A DNA stretch of 35,276 bases. Origin: Clostridia bacterium (GTDB lineage: Bacteria > Bacillota > Clostridia > UBA1381). Location: assembly GCA_017935675.1 (NCBI GenBank), contig JAGBHE010000052.1, positions 1 to 35,276 on the forward strand. Direction: 5' to 3'. A program made the position numbers and the translations under genes. Below are positions 15,809 to 25,211 of this stretch, one piece after another (within the stretch, counting starts at the first letter, position 1; the number at the start of each line of letters is the position of its first letter). The notes under the pieces are model-generated. The model saw only the letters and a program-made list of their open reading frames with translations, was not told the DNA's origin and searched no databases.

Positions 15809-18800
15809 ATGAGCAGAAAGAATAAGTTCGGCGAAGGAAAAAAACGCGGAGTTTATACTATGGCAGGTGTTGCAGCTGCCGGTCTTATTGGTACAGCTGT
15901 GATTGTGAATTCCAACAGGATAGGCGTCAGCTTTGATCCGGATAAATATACAAATGAAGCTATTGCAGCCGGTAAAATCGCTTTTGACTCGGTGGTGTAT
16001 TCAAACGGTTCCGATTTGACAGACACAGATTCGGTATCGCGTGAGAATCCGGAATCCGAGCACAGGGACGATGAAACACTGAAGGAAAATGAAAACCGTG
16101 AAATAGGAGAAGAAATACCTGCTGAAGGTATGCTTACGGTGGGACGCGTTACGGACAGCGGCTCCGACGCTTCGGCAGTGGATGCCGTGTACGGTACAGG
16201 CACCGGAAAAAACAGCGCCCCTGTTGTAACAGATAACCGCAGCGGTACGCTCGTATCAGGTCTTGAAGCTCCGGGAGGCACTTCCGGAGCGGGTACAGGG
16301 ACTTCCTTGGATAATCCATCCGCAAATAATGATGGCAATAACATACCCGCGTCGGAGGGCAGCAATATGAACAACAATAATCCCTCCGAGGATAACCGTA
16401 AATCGGTGTCACCGCAAGGTTCTCCCGCTCCGGCAATCAAACCGACGGCAGCTCCGGTGAGTAAACCGACGGCAGCCCCGACGAAACGGCCTTCGGGAGG
16501 CTCCGGAGGCTCGGGCAGCACCCCAAGCCAGCAGCAGCCTGAAAGTTCAAATCCTTCCAACAGTACAGACGTTGCCCCTGTGCAAAAGCCGAACACAAAT
16601 CATGGCGGCAGTACAGGCAGTTCAAGCGGCAGCCACGGAGATTACAGCGGTAAGCCCGTATCAATGCATTATACGGGAAGCTTCATGGATCTTTGCGTGG
16701 GGCAGAGCATAGAATCTGTCTTTTCACCGTACTTTAACAGAGCCATATATCTTAAATTTGAAAAAGGAGATATGGTTTTAAAGGACAGTGAAACGACAGC
16801 AAGCGGCTTTTCAATTAAAGGATTGGATACGAAAAACGAACGGACTTCGGCGACAGCTTCCGCATCGTTTACATACAATACAAAACATTATAATATAAAC
16901 ATAGATTACAGTGTTTCACAGTGGTCGCTGGGACTGCATTTATTTGACGGCTCAACTGCTGTCAGCGCAATGATTCCCGATGAGAATTTAAGGATAGATT
17001 TGTCGCGGTATTACAATGCATTCAAGCGGCTGAATCCTAACTTCTGCGGTTGGCGTGATGCGGGCAGTGACGAAATATATACTACAGAGTGCATTATGAC
17101 AAAGCCGGATATGCAGTTGTATCCGTGTCTTTCAATGGATGTCCCCGACAAAAATGATGTTGGTGAGGAATATGAGATAAAGGATGTCACCGATGCGGAT
17201 GTGTCGAACTGGAATGTATACGAAAGCTGCAAGGTACTTACGATATCGGGCAGTGTGAAGAATATAAATACAGCTGGAATAGCGGAGAAATTTCCGAATC
17301 TTGAGGAAATACGCGTAGACGAGACAAACACCGTCTATACCTCCGTGGACGGAGTGCTCTACAAGGGTGACATGCTTATGTTTGTGCCGCCTGCAAAAAA
17401 GAGTATATCGGAATATAAAGACGGCGTTGCAGCGATATCCGAAAATGCCTTTGAAAAAGTTAAGGCGGAGGAGATTAAACTTCCGGAAACAGTGAAGGAA
17501 TTATCGGAAGGAGCCTTCCGTAATGCGGAGATAGAAACCCTTGAGATAACGGCAGAAAAGTACCATATTTCGGATAATGCGTTTTATTCCGATACCGATA
17601 TACCTTCCGTGAAAATGATAGTATCGCGCACGCTTTATGTACCGGACTTTGACAGCAATGCATTTTGCTTTGGTAAATCGGCTCCGGTCATTTCTGTTCC
17701 CGATTCCATGTATGACAGGGCATATCAGTATTATATGTCGACATGGGGAGTTGAGATAGATAAGCTTATGGGTGAAGGCACGGCTTCCAAGCTGCTTATC
17801 ACAAAAAGCGGTGCCGAAACAAGAAACAGCCTTGTAAACGGTGCTGTTTACAGCTTCTTTGACTCTCCCGAAAAGCTTACCCTGTCAAGTGTATACTGTG
17901 ATATCAAGGGAAGCTTTGCATGCGATCCGAGGACGGTGAAAATTGCTGCCGATGCTTTTACGGGATGCAGCGGTATAACAGATCTGGTAATCCCCGAGGG
18001 TACGGTGTCGCTTGAGGACGGATGCTTTAACGGTTTGACAGGCCTTTCTTCAATCACATTCAAGGGAGCTCCGCCAAAGGTGGATAATACATTCTTTGAA
18101 ATGCTTAAGGATGGGATAACGGCTGAGCAGCTCAAAATTTACGTTCCTGCGGAAAGCTACGACGATTATATAAGCAAATGGGGCGGAAATATCGACAGCA
18201 TATGCGGAGAAGGCACTTCCGACCGCGTTATTGATATGGACAATGACAGCTATGAGACTATAGACGGCGCAAGATATCTGCGCGATGAAAACGGTCTTGT
18301 GCTTATAAGGGTGATGTCGTCGGCGGCTAAGGATTTTGTCCCGGCTCCGGGTACATATAAAATAATGGCGGGTGCTTTCGAAACCTCTCTTGACAGCGCT
18401 ATAATACCCGATACCGTTACCGAAATCGAAGAAGGCGCAATGGAAGGCACAATAGGAAGGCTTTTTATAAATTCTTCATCAATTCTTGATGTGTCCGGAA
18501 TAAAGAGCGGTATGATCTTTGTACCGGCATCTGTACAGGAGGAATATCTTTCAAAGTATCCCGAAATCCACTCTGCTGCCGAAAGCTACAGCCCGGATGA
18601 AAGCGGTATTATCCGCACGGATAACGCGCTTCTGTATGTGCCGGACAGCTATAAGGGAGAGCTTGAAATTGCGGATGATATAGAGCTGATATACGACGGC
18701 GCCGCGAATAACTGCACCGGTATATCGAAGATAATCCTCGGAAGCGGAGTCAGGAAAATAGGAGAGGACGCTTTCTATAACTGCCGTTCCCTTTCAGAGG

Positions 18801-20758
18801 TGGATATGACAAAGGCGGAATCGCTTTCGGATATAGGTGAAGGCGCATTTTATACCTGTGTGACTCTTGGTGAGCTTGCAATGCCTGCTTCACTTGATAA
18901 CATAGGCAGCAATGCGTTTTACGGCTGCGACAAGCTCAAGGCAGTAACACTTGCCGATGCTTCGAGCATTAAAGCTATAGGAAGCAGAGCGTTTTACGGC
19001 TGTAATTCACTTACAGGCTTCAATGGCACAGACGGCATAAAGCTGGGAGACCTTTCTTCCCTTGAAGAGCTTGGCACTGAGGTTTTTGCCTCTTCACCGC
19101 TGATAACCTCGGCATCGCTGCCGCCTGCTCTTGATGAAATACCCGAAGGGCTTTTCTGCGGCTGTATCAACCTCGGTAATATAGACGATTGGGGAGAATC
19201 CGTAATAATAGGCGAGCGCGCCTTTGCAAATACAGCCCTAAACAGTGTTAATCTTTATCATTCACAGATACAGGAAATACGCGCCGGCGCTTTTGCAGAC
19301 TGCGTGAACCTTGATACGATTATTGCGGGCGATGATTTAAAGGTCATAAACAGCGATTTTGCTGAGGACGGCGCCAAGATAATTCTTGCCCTTGGCGGAT
19401 ATTTGCCAGACCTTGAGGGTACGGACGGTGATGCCCTCATAAAAAGCGGGAAGATATATAAAAAAATATATGCTCTGAATGTCAATTCAGAGCGCACAAA
19501 GCAGATATTCGGTGAAGAAGCTGTTGATGTGCACGGAGACAGCTACATATCGGACGATGAAAACGGTGATCTGTATGCGCTTCAGAATAATCAGCTTACG
19601 CTTATAAAAGCGGGCACAAAAACAAAGAACTTTGATATGAGTGATTATGCCACAGTAACGGGAATATGCCCGGAAGCATTTGATGAGTGTGATTCAATGG
19701 TCACTGCGATTATTGACCGCTCTGTGAATGAGATACCGGCATATGCTTTTGACGGCTGCGAAAAGCTTGAAAGCATGGAGCTCCGAAAAGGAAAGGCAGC
19801 GAGTAAGAATAGTATTACTGTGGGTGAGTATGCTTTCAGAAATTGCGTCTCTTTAAAGAATATTGAGCTTACTCAGGACATAGGAACAGTCGGCAATGGG
19901 GTTTTTAAAAACTGCACTGCCCTTAAGGATGTTTACTGGGGTGCAACGGGGTCAGCTATACCTGAGGATGCATTTGCTGGCTGCACCTCTCTTGAGAAGA
20001 TAAGGCTCAGCCTTATAACGGCAAGCTCCGTTAAGGAGATAGGCGACCGCTGCTTCAAGGACTGCGAAAATTTAACGGATGTTATGGGCTTTAATAATAT
20101 ACTGTTTTCGTCACTGACGAGCATAGGCGACAACGCCTTTGAAAACTGCGCATCCCTTGAAACTCTGAATCTGCCTGATTCCGTGAGCAGTGTCGGAAGC
20201 GAAGCTTTCTCAGGCTGTGATAAGCTTGAGCTGATAACGGTGAACAGTGGACCATTCAGCATCGGAAGCCTTGTATTCGGTCCCGACCCCGGAAAAAGTT
20301 ATTTCTTCCTCGGAGAAGCTGATGAGGAAACATATAATAAATACCTTGAATTTTGGCGCAAAACACTTGATGATGATTACGGTGAGGGTGCTGCCGAAAA
20401 GCTTGTAAAGGCACAGTTAAAGCCGGCTCCATCACCTGTACCGACGCAGGAACCCGTTCCGGCTCCATCTCCGGATTCGGGAGAAGAACCGGAGCCGTCA
20501 GAAACACCGGAGCCGGCAAAGGAGCCTGAGCCGGCAGATGAGCCGGAACCGTCAAAAGAGCCTGCATCTACAGAGCTTCCGGAAGCGTCGCAGAAGCCTC
20601 TTCCGGCTCCATCTCCGGATTCGGGAGAAAAACCTGAGCCGGCAAAGGAGCCCAAGCCGTCAGAGGAGCCTGCAAAAAATGAACAGGTTGAAGACGCCGT
20701 TGCCAAAGAAGAACAGATTAATACCCAAGCTACGGAAGGAGATAAGGCAAGCGAATGA
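15809..20758 (+). CDS. Giant BspA-type leucine-rich-repeat surface protein
   Basis: This 1649-aa protein has an N-terminal basic segment and one hydrophobic helix (about 15-34) with no clear cleavage site, so it is probably anchored by its N terminus with the body outside. A low-complexity Ser/Pro/Gly/Asn spacer covers about 40-285 (including APVSKPTAAPTKRP). From about 480 to 1530 it carries BspA-like LRR_5 repeats with the hallmark pattern of AF..C..L..I.LP and DGVLY segments. The tail (about 1545-1640) is a Pro/Glu-rich repeat (EPEPSETPEPAKEPEPADEP) suited to wall spanning. BspA-type LRRs mediate adhesion to host or matrix proteins in known cases. Ribosome site AGAGAGG lies 6 bases upstream. 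Its stop overlaps the MoxR start (ATGA), which ties it to the ATPase cassette. Confidence 0.9.
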   Translation: MSRKNKFGEGKKRGVYTMAGVAAAGLIGTAVIVNSNRIGVSFDPDKYTNEAIAAGKIAFDSVVYSNGSDLTDTDSVSRENPESEHRDDETLKENENREIGEEIPAEGMLTVGRVTDSGSDASAVDAVYGTGTGKNSAPVVTDNRSGTLVSGLEAPGGTSGAGTGTSLDNPSANNDGNNIPASEGSNMNNNNPSEDNRKSVSPQGSPAPAIKPTAAPVSKPTAAPTKRPSGGSGGSGSTPSQQQPESSNPSNSTDVAPVQKPNTNHGGSTGSSSGSHGDYSGKPVSMHYTGSFMDLCVGQSIESVFSPYFNRAIYLKFEKGDMVLKDSETTASGFSIKGLDTKNERTSATASASFTYNTKHYNINIDYSVSQWSLGLHLFDGSTAVSAMIPDENLRIDLSRYYNAFKRLNPNFCGWRDAGSDEIYTTECIMTKPDMQLYPCLSMDVPDKNDVGEEYEIKDVTDADVSNWNVYESCKVLTISGSVKNINTAGIAEKFPNLEEIRVDETNTVYTSVDGVLYKGDMLMFVPPAKKSISEYKDGVAAISENAFEKVKAEEIKLPETVKELSEGAFRNAEIETLEITAEKYHISDNAFYSDTDIPSVKMIVSRTLYVPDFDSNAFCFGKSAPVISVPDSMYDRAYQYYMSTWGVEIDKLMGEGTASKLLITKSGAETRNSLVNGAVYSFFDSPEKLTLSSVYCDIKGSFACDPRTVKIAADAFTGCSGITDLVIPEGTVSLEDGCFNGLTGLSSITFKGAPPKVDNTFFEMLKDGITAEQLKIYVPAESYDDYISKWGGNIDSICGEGTSDRVIDMDNDSYETIDGARYLRDENGLVLIRVMSSAAKDFVPAPGTYKIMAGAFETSLDSAIIPDTVTEIEEGAMEGTIGRLFINSSSILDVSGIKSGMIFVPASVQEEYLSKYPEIHSAAESYSPDESGIIRTDNALLYVPDSYKGELEIADDIELIYDGAANNCTGISKIILGSGVRKIGEDAFYNCRSLSEVDMTKAESLSDIGEGAFYTCVTLGELAMPASLDNIGSNAFYGCDKLKAVTLADASSIKAIGSRAFYGCNSLTGFNGTDGIKLGDLSSLEELGTEVFASSPLITSASLPPALDEIPEGLFCGCINLGNIDDWGESVIIGERAFANTALNSVNLYHSQIQEIRAGAFADCVNLDTIIAGDDLKVINSDFAEDGAKIILALGGYLPDLEGTDGDALIKSGKIYKKIYALNVNSERTKQIFGEEAVDVHGDSYISDDENGDLYALQNNQLTLIKAGTKTKNFDMSDYATVTGICPEAFDECDSMVTAIIDRSVNEIPAYAFDGCEKLESMELRKGKAASKNSITVGEYAFRNCVSLKNIELTQDIGTVGNGVFKNCTALKDVYWGATGSAIPEDAFAGCTSLEKIRLSLITASSVKEIGDRCFKDCENLTDVMGFNNILFSSLTSIGDNAFENCASLETLNLPDSVSSVGSEAFSGCDKLELITVNSGPFSIGSLVFGPDPGKSYFFLGEADEETYNKYLEFWRKTLDDDYGEGAAEKLVKAQLKPAPSPVPTQEPVPAPSPDSGEEPEPSETPEPAKEPEPADEPEPSKEPASTELPEASQKPLPAPSPDSGEKPEPAKEPKPSEEPAKNEQVEDAVAKEEQINTQATEGDKASE

Positions 20759-21708
20759 TCATAGAACAGTCAAAGCAGATAATAAAAGAGATAAGTAAGG
20801 TAATAGTCGGTAAAAATGAAATTATTGAAAAAGCACTTATGACGATATACGCTGACGGACATATCCTGCTTGAAGATCATCCCGGAGTAGGCAAAACAAC
20901 ATTGGCGCTTGCTTTTTCAAAGGTTCTGGGTCTGGATTATAAGCGTATTCAGTTTACGACCGATACAATGCCTTCGGATATAACGGGATTTTCAATATAC
21001 GATCCAAAGGAGGGCGGCTTTAAATTTGAGGAGGGGGCAGTATTCTGCAATCTGTTCCTCGGAGATGAGATAAACAGAACTTCTGCAAAGACGCAGGCGG
21101 CACTGCTGGAAACCATGGAAGAGCGCAGCGTTACCATTGACGGAGTGCGCCATGAGCTGCCGAAACCGTTTATATGTATGGCAACGCAGAACCCCGAGGG
21201 CTCTGTCGGAACACAGCCTTTGCCGGATTCGCAGCTCGACCGGTTTATGGTAAGGCTTTCAATAGGTTATCCGGATTCGGAGCAGCAGGTGGAGATTATC
21301 AAACAGCGACTGTACACAAATCCCCTTGATGAGGTGCTTACTGTAGCATCAAGAGATGATATTGCATCGGTACAAAGCTATATTTCGATGATACGCATGA
21401 CTGACGATATTATAAGGTATATAGTAAAGCTGTGCGAGGCTACAAGGGTGCATCCAATGGTGGAGCGCGGTGTGAGTCCGAGAGGTGTGCTGGCTCTTGC
21501 AAGAATGTCTCGTGCTTGTGCTATAATACGTGAGCGCGATTTTGTGATACCCGAGGATGTAAGGTATGTGTATAAAGATGTATGCGCCCACCGTATGGTG
21601 CTGAAGCCTCAGGCAAAGATAGAGAATATAAGCGCGGACAGTATTTTGGACCGTATTATGAACGAGGTACAGCCGCCGGATATGGCATTCGGAAAGCGAA
21701 AAAAATGA
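20755..21708 (+). CDS. MoxR-family AAA+ ATPase
   Basis: This 317-aa AAA_3 (MoxR) ATPase has Walker A in HPGVGKTTL (about 43-50), Walker B ending in Asp104-Glu105 (LFLGDEINRTS), sensor-1 type ATQNPEGSVGTQPLPDSQLDRF, and a C-terminal lid domain with HPMVERGVSPRGVLALARMSR. MoxR proteins act as chaperones that help mature or insert metal cofactors into partner proteins, usually with a VWA or DUF58 partner. The start overlaps the LRR stop by 4 bp, so translation is coupled. Gap to the DUF58 gene is 17 bp. The complete order MoxR, DUF58, transglutaminase is the widely seen cassette of this family. Confidence 0.93.
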   Translation: MIIEQSKQIIKEISKVIVGKNEIIEKALMTIYADGHILLEDHPGVGKTTLALAFSKVLGLDYKRIQFTTDTMPSDITGFSIYDPKEGGFKFEEGAVFCNLFLGDEINRTSAKTQAALLETMEERSVTIDGVRHELPKPFICMATQNPEGSVGTQPLPDSQLDRFMVRLSIGYPDSEQQVEIIKQRLYTNPLDEVLTVASRDDIASVQSYISMIRMTDDIIRYIVKLCEATRVHPMVERGVSPRGVLALARMSRACAIIRERDFVIPEDVRYVYKDVCAHRMVLKPQAKIENISADSILDRIMNEVQPPDMAFGKRKK

Positions 21709-21725
21709 AGGGAGTACGGACATAG

Positions 21726-22892
21726 ATGACCAAGCCGCGTATATTTTATATATTGGCTCTTGCCGCGGATATATTCGTTTTTATATCTACAAATACACGG
21801 CCGCCCCTTATTGCCGCAGCTGTAATGATAATTATACCCTTCCTTTCGTTTTTGTGCCTGAAGCTGTTTATGCGTTCGCTGAATCTGAGCTGCAGCGCGG
21901 CGCAGTATACGGAGGCAGGACGAAAAATAGAGCTTATAATTGAGATAAATTCGATACTGCCCATTGTACACGCCGCTATTTTTATGCGGTGTACCGTTAA
22001 GAACAGGCTGTTCGGTGATACGGAGGTATCGCAGATTGCGGCGGAAATAAGTCATGGTGCAAGGCGGATAGTGATTCCTTTTGAAAGCGAAATATGCGGA
22101 AGAGTGGAATATAAGATAGACCACATACGCTGCTATGATTTGTTCTATCTTTTTCATATGGACACAGGCTTTCGCTTTATAAAAGAGATTGCCGTTTACC
22201 CGGCAGAGATTGAGCTGCATTCTGTTTTTTCGCAGCTTTCCTCTAAAGAGCAGGACGGTCTTTCCTATGACCCGTTTAAAAAGGGAAATGATACGGGAGA
22301 GATACTTGAAATGCGTGACTATCACAAAGGCGACAGTGTGAAGAATATACACTGGAAGCTGTCGGCGCGTTTGAATAAGGCAGTAGTGCGTGAATTTTCG
22401 CGTCCGAACAGCCATAATACGGTAATACTATGCGATATGACGCTTGCTTTTGCAGGCAGCGTAATAGAAAAGTCTGCCGTCAGCAACAATATATCCATAG
22501 CCATGTCTTTGAGCCGCGGACTTATAATGCAGGGTGTAGTGCACAGTGTATGTATGATGAACGAGGACGTCTGTAAAATGTCCGTGATTTCAGACCTTAA
22601 TGATCATGCGAGAATGGTAAACGAGATAATAAGTATGAAGCTGAGCAAAAAAAGCTACAATACGATTGAGGCTTTTCTCAACTTAGGATATACAGATGAT
22701 GTTTCAAAGCTCATATACATAACAAGAGAGTACGATAGCGGGAGTCTGAGACTTGCGGCGCAGAGTGCTGACATTACGGTCATACTTACAAACTCAGAAG
22801 GTCGCACCGCAACGGAGGATAACGGCAGCATAAAGATAATGTCTCTTGACGAGAGCAGTCTTTATGATACCGAGCATTATATAACGGTATAG
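21726..22892 (+). CDS. DUF58 domain membrane protein
   Basis: This 388-aa protein has two N-terminal hydrophobic segments (about 7-40) and a DUF58 core with the family signature EMRDYHKGDSVKNIHWKLSA followed by VVREF (about 198-225). The rest resembles a von Willebrand A fold in distant form, with VILCDMTLAF near 238-247. DUF58 proteins are the usual partners of MoxR ATPases. Ribosome sequence GGGAG lies about 11 bases before the ATG. It is 17 bp after MoxR and 9 bp before the transglutaminase-like gene. The function of this set in Clostridia is not established. Confidence 0.9.
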   Translation: MTKPRIFYILALAADIFVFISTNTRPPLIAAAVMIIIPFLSFLCLKLFMRSLNLSCSAAQYTEAGRKIELIIEINSILPIVHAAIFMRCTVKNRLFGDTEVSQIAAEISHGARRIVIPFESEICGRVEYKIDHIRCYDLFYLFHMDTGFRFIKEIAVYPAEIELHSVFSQLSSKEQDGLSYDPFKKGNDTGEILEMRDYHKGDSVKNIHWKLSARLNKAVVREFSRPNSHNTVILCDMTLAFAGSVIEKSAVSNNISIAMSLSRGLIMQGVVHSVCMMNEDVCKMSVISDLNDHARMVNEIISMKLSKKSYNTIEAFLNLGYTDDVSKLIYITREYDSGSLRLAAQSADITVILTNSEGRTATEDNGSIKIMSLDESSLYDTEHYITV

Positions 22893-22901
22893 GAGGCGTG
22901 T

Positions 22902-25163
22902 ATGAATAATAATGATATAATATATATCAGTACCGCCGCTGAAAATCCCCATCGTGTTTTCAGGTGGAGGCTTGCAATAATACTGTCGGCATATCTTGCC
23001 GTGACAAGTATGCTCGCGCCCTTTGCCGTCAGCAGTCTGCGCGCAGCGATATTTATCGCGGTCGGGCTTATATCACTTGCCGCATCAAGTATTTCCGCAC
23101 ATTATTTCGGCGATAAATGGTATATAAAGATAATTGTTACGGCAGTTCCGATATTTGCGGCCGCTGTGATGTTCGGAGCTTTTTCAAGAGGAATGTTGTC
23201 TTTTTTCAACAATATTATAGACCTGTGGAACAGCCGTTTTGCTTCGCAGGTGCCGCCGTTTGCAGCTGAAAATGACCTTTTCGGAAACGCGGTGTTTTTT
23301 TCGGTGCTGTTCAGCCTTGCGGCGGATTTGATTTCTTCTCTCGGCGCCGGAAAAAGATATAAGCTGATATGTCTGCTGATATTTGCGGAGTTTTTGGCTC
23401 TGTCGTTTTTCAGAGTACGGATAAGCCTTGCGGCGATGATATTCTGCTTTGCGGCAATGCTGCTTACATGGGAAACAAGCGTAAGCCACAGTATGGAAAA
23501 TACGCATGGCATGATTATAACCGCGGTGCTGGCGGCAGCCGCAGTTGTCGGGTTCAGTATCCTGTTTGCACCGTTTCAAGGCTCATACACAGTCGAGATG
23601 ATAAAGGACACCATGATCGACACCTATTATAAGGCGCGGTACGGAAACGATACTTTACCTGAAGGTAATCTTCATCTTGCATATAAGCTGCTTGACGGAG
23701 ATGACAAGCGCCTTGAAATTAAAGGCGATATAACGAATGAGCTGTATCTCGGCGGCTATGTCGGAACAGACTATGTGCCTGAGGAAGGCAAATGGGAGCA
23801 GTACGGCGGAGAGGTATTTGCGGGAGAATGGAGCGGATTATTTCGCTGGCTTGATACGCAGAATTTTCATTCGCAGTTCAGCGCGGCACAGGCAATAGAT
23901 AAATCCGGTCATACCGACAGAGAATGCAGTATCAGTGTGCGTAATTTACGCGCGGACAGACGGTATCTGTATGTGCCGAGCTTTCTTTCATCGATAAACT
24001 CCGGCAGGTATAAACTTAAAAAAGATTTGTCGGTAAATTCGCGCGGAGTGTTCGGAACGAATGAATACACCTTTAGCTTTATGGAGTGTGACACCAATGC
24101 GTACGATATACCTGAGATTACCGCTATGGGACAGGCATTATCGAAACAAAACGGTGCCTCAGATGTATACGGCGGATTTGTAAGAAGCGTGTATACACGT
24201 CTTGACAAGGACACCGAAAAGCTGCTTGATGATATATTCTTTTCCTCAGACAACACCGAGAGTGAAACGGGTATATATTCGGCTGTTACAAGAATCCGCG
24301 CGGTACTTGAGCTTAGGACATCATATTCATCATCACCGCCGATATATATATCCGGAGACAGTGAATTTACTGATTGGTTTTTAAATACCGCAAAAGTCGG
24401 AAACAGCGTCTATTTTGCAACAGTAGGAACGCTTGCCCTCCGCGCCGCCGGTTATCCCGCAAGATATGCCGAAGGTTACTACGCAGAAAATCCGCAATCG
24501 GATACGAAAGAAATCACCACAAAGAACGCTCACGCATGGTCGGAGGTGTATATAGACCATGTCGGCTGGATACCCGTGGAATTTACTCCCGGATATTACA
24601 GTGAGACGGTAATGGGAGAACAGACAGTCGAAATATCACGCGAAAGCGCCGGAAACGGTGCTGACGACCACGACACTTACAGCATGACAGAGGAATATAA
24701 GGAACAAGGGACTGAGGAAAAGCCGGATGAGCCGAATAATTCTGCTCCTGCAGCTGCTTCCGTTCTGATGATTATATGCTTGACAGCTGTAATCTTTACG
24801 GCGGTGATTTTGGTGAGGATGCGTGTTATAAAGAATATTCGGAAACGGCGCTTTTCGCAGGAAGAGCCGGAAAGATACATATATAAGCATATATTCAGGC
24901 TTTTGGCGCTCGGCAAGGTAAAATGCGACAGTTCGCGGCCGGAAGAATGTACCGATACTGTGGTAAAACGCTTTAGCGGAGTGCGCCCGGAGGAGTATAA
25001 AAGAATGGTGCAGCTTATGCAGAAAACTGTATTCGGCAATGTGCCGCTTGAAATGTTTGAGAAAAGATCACTGCGCAAATTCTGCGCAAAGCTTACACGG
25101 ATACTGTATCATACAAGCAACCCGTTAAAGCGTATATTGCTCAGGTTTTGGTATGTAATATGA
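22902..25163 (+). CDS. Transglutaminase-like membrane protein with Ser in place of catalytic Cys
   Basis: This 753-aa protein has about five to six N-terminal transmembrane helices (about 22-220), an extracytoplasmic region and a transglutaminase-like core (about 455-565). Another transmembrane helix follows (about 635-655), then a DUF4129-like cytoplasmic tail. Core motifs are VGNSVYFATVGTLALRAAGY, NAHAWSEVYI with His544, and WIPVEFTPGY with Glu560 at the third triad position. In active relatives the first motif carries Cys; here Ser502 (codon AGC, 24405-24407) stands at that place. Glu instead of Asp at the third place is common in Clostridia relatives as far as I recall. Ribosome site AGGAGG precedes the ATG. 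It is the last gene of the cluster and closed by a terminator. Confidence 0.88.
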   Translation: MNNNDIIYISTAAENPHRVFRWRLAIILSAYLAVTSMLAPFAVSSLRAAIFIAVGLISLAASSISAHYFGDKWYIKIIVTAVPIFAAAVMFGAFSRGMLSFFNNIIDLWNSRFASQVPPFAAENDLFGNAVFFSVLFSLAADLISSLGAGKRYKLICLLIFAEFLALSFFRVRISLAAMIFCFAAMLLTWETSVSHSMENTHGMIITAVLAAAAVVGFSILFAPFQGSYTVEMIKDTMIDTYYKARYGNDTLPEGNLHLAYKLLDGDDKRLEIKGDITNELYLGGYVGTDYVPEEGKWEQYGGEVFAGEWSGLFRWLDTQNFHSQFSAAQAIDKSGHTDRECSISVRNLRADRRYLYVPSFLSSINSGRYKLKKDLSVNSRGVFGTNEYTFSFMECDTNAYDIPEITAMGQALSKQNGASDVYGGFVRSVYTRLDKDTEKLLDDIFFSSDNTESETGIYSAVTRIRAVLELRTSYSSSPPIYISGDSEFTDWFLNTAKVGNSVYFATVGTLALRAAGYPARYAEGYYAENPQSDTKEITTKNAHAWSEVYIDHVGWIPVEFTPGYYSETVMGEQTVEISRESAGNGADDHDTYSMTEEYKEQGTEEKPDEPNNSAPAAASVLMIICLTAVIFTAVILVRMRVIKNIRKRRFSQEEPERYIYKHIFRLLALGKVKCDSSRPEECTDTVVKRFSGVRPEEYKRMVQLMQKTVFGNVPLEMFEKRSLRKFCAKLTRILYHTSNPLKRILLRFWYVI

Positions 25164-25167
25164 TTTT

Positions 25168-25200
25168 AGGAGGGACCCGATAAAGAGTCCCTCCTATTTT
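25168..25200 (+). terminator. Terminator at the end of the MoxR cluster
   Basis: A perfect 9-bp stem AGGAGGGAC (25168-25176) with its complement (25187-25195) is followed by ATTTT on the plus strand. It lies 5 bp after the transglutaminase stop and between convergent genes, so it may also limit minus-strand transcription. Confidence 0.8.
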
Positions 25201-25211
25201 AATTCATTTTT

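Noticed and set aside
15853..16596. Minus-strand frame of 247 codons at the start of the LRR gene
   Set aside because: It mirrors the low-complexity Ser/Pro spacer, and its composition is explained by the opposite strand.
21609..22415. Minus-strand frame of 268 codons over MoxR and DUF58
   Set aside because: It crosses two solid genes and has no family signature or ribosome site.
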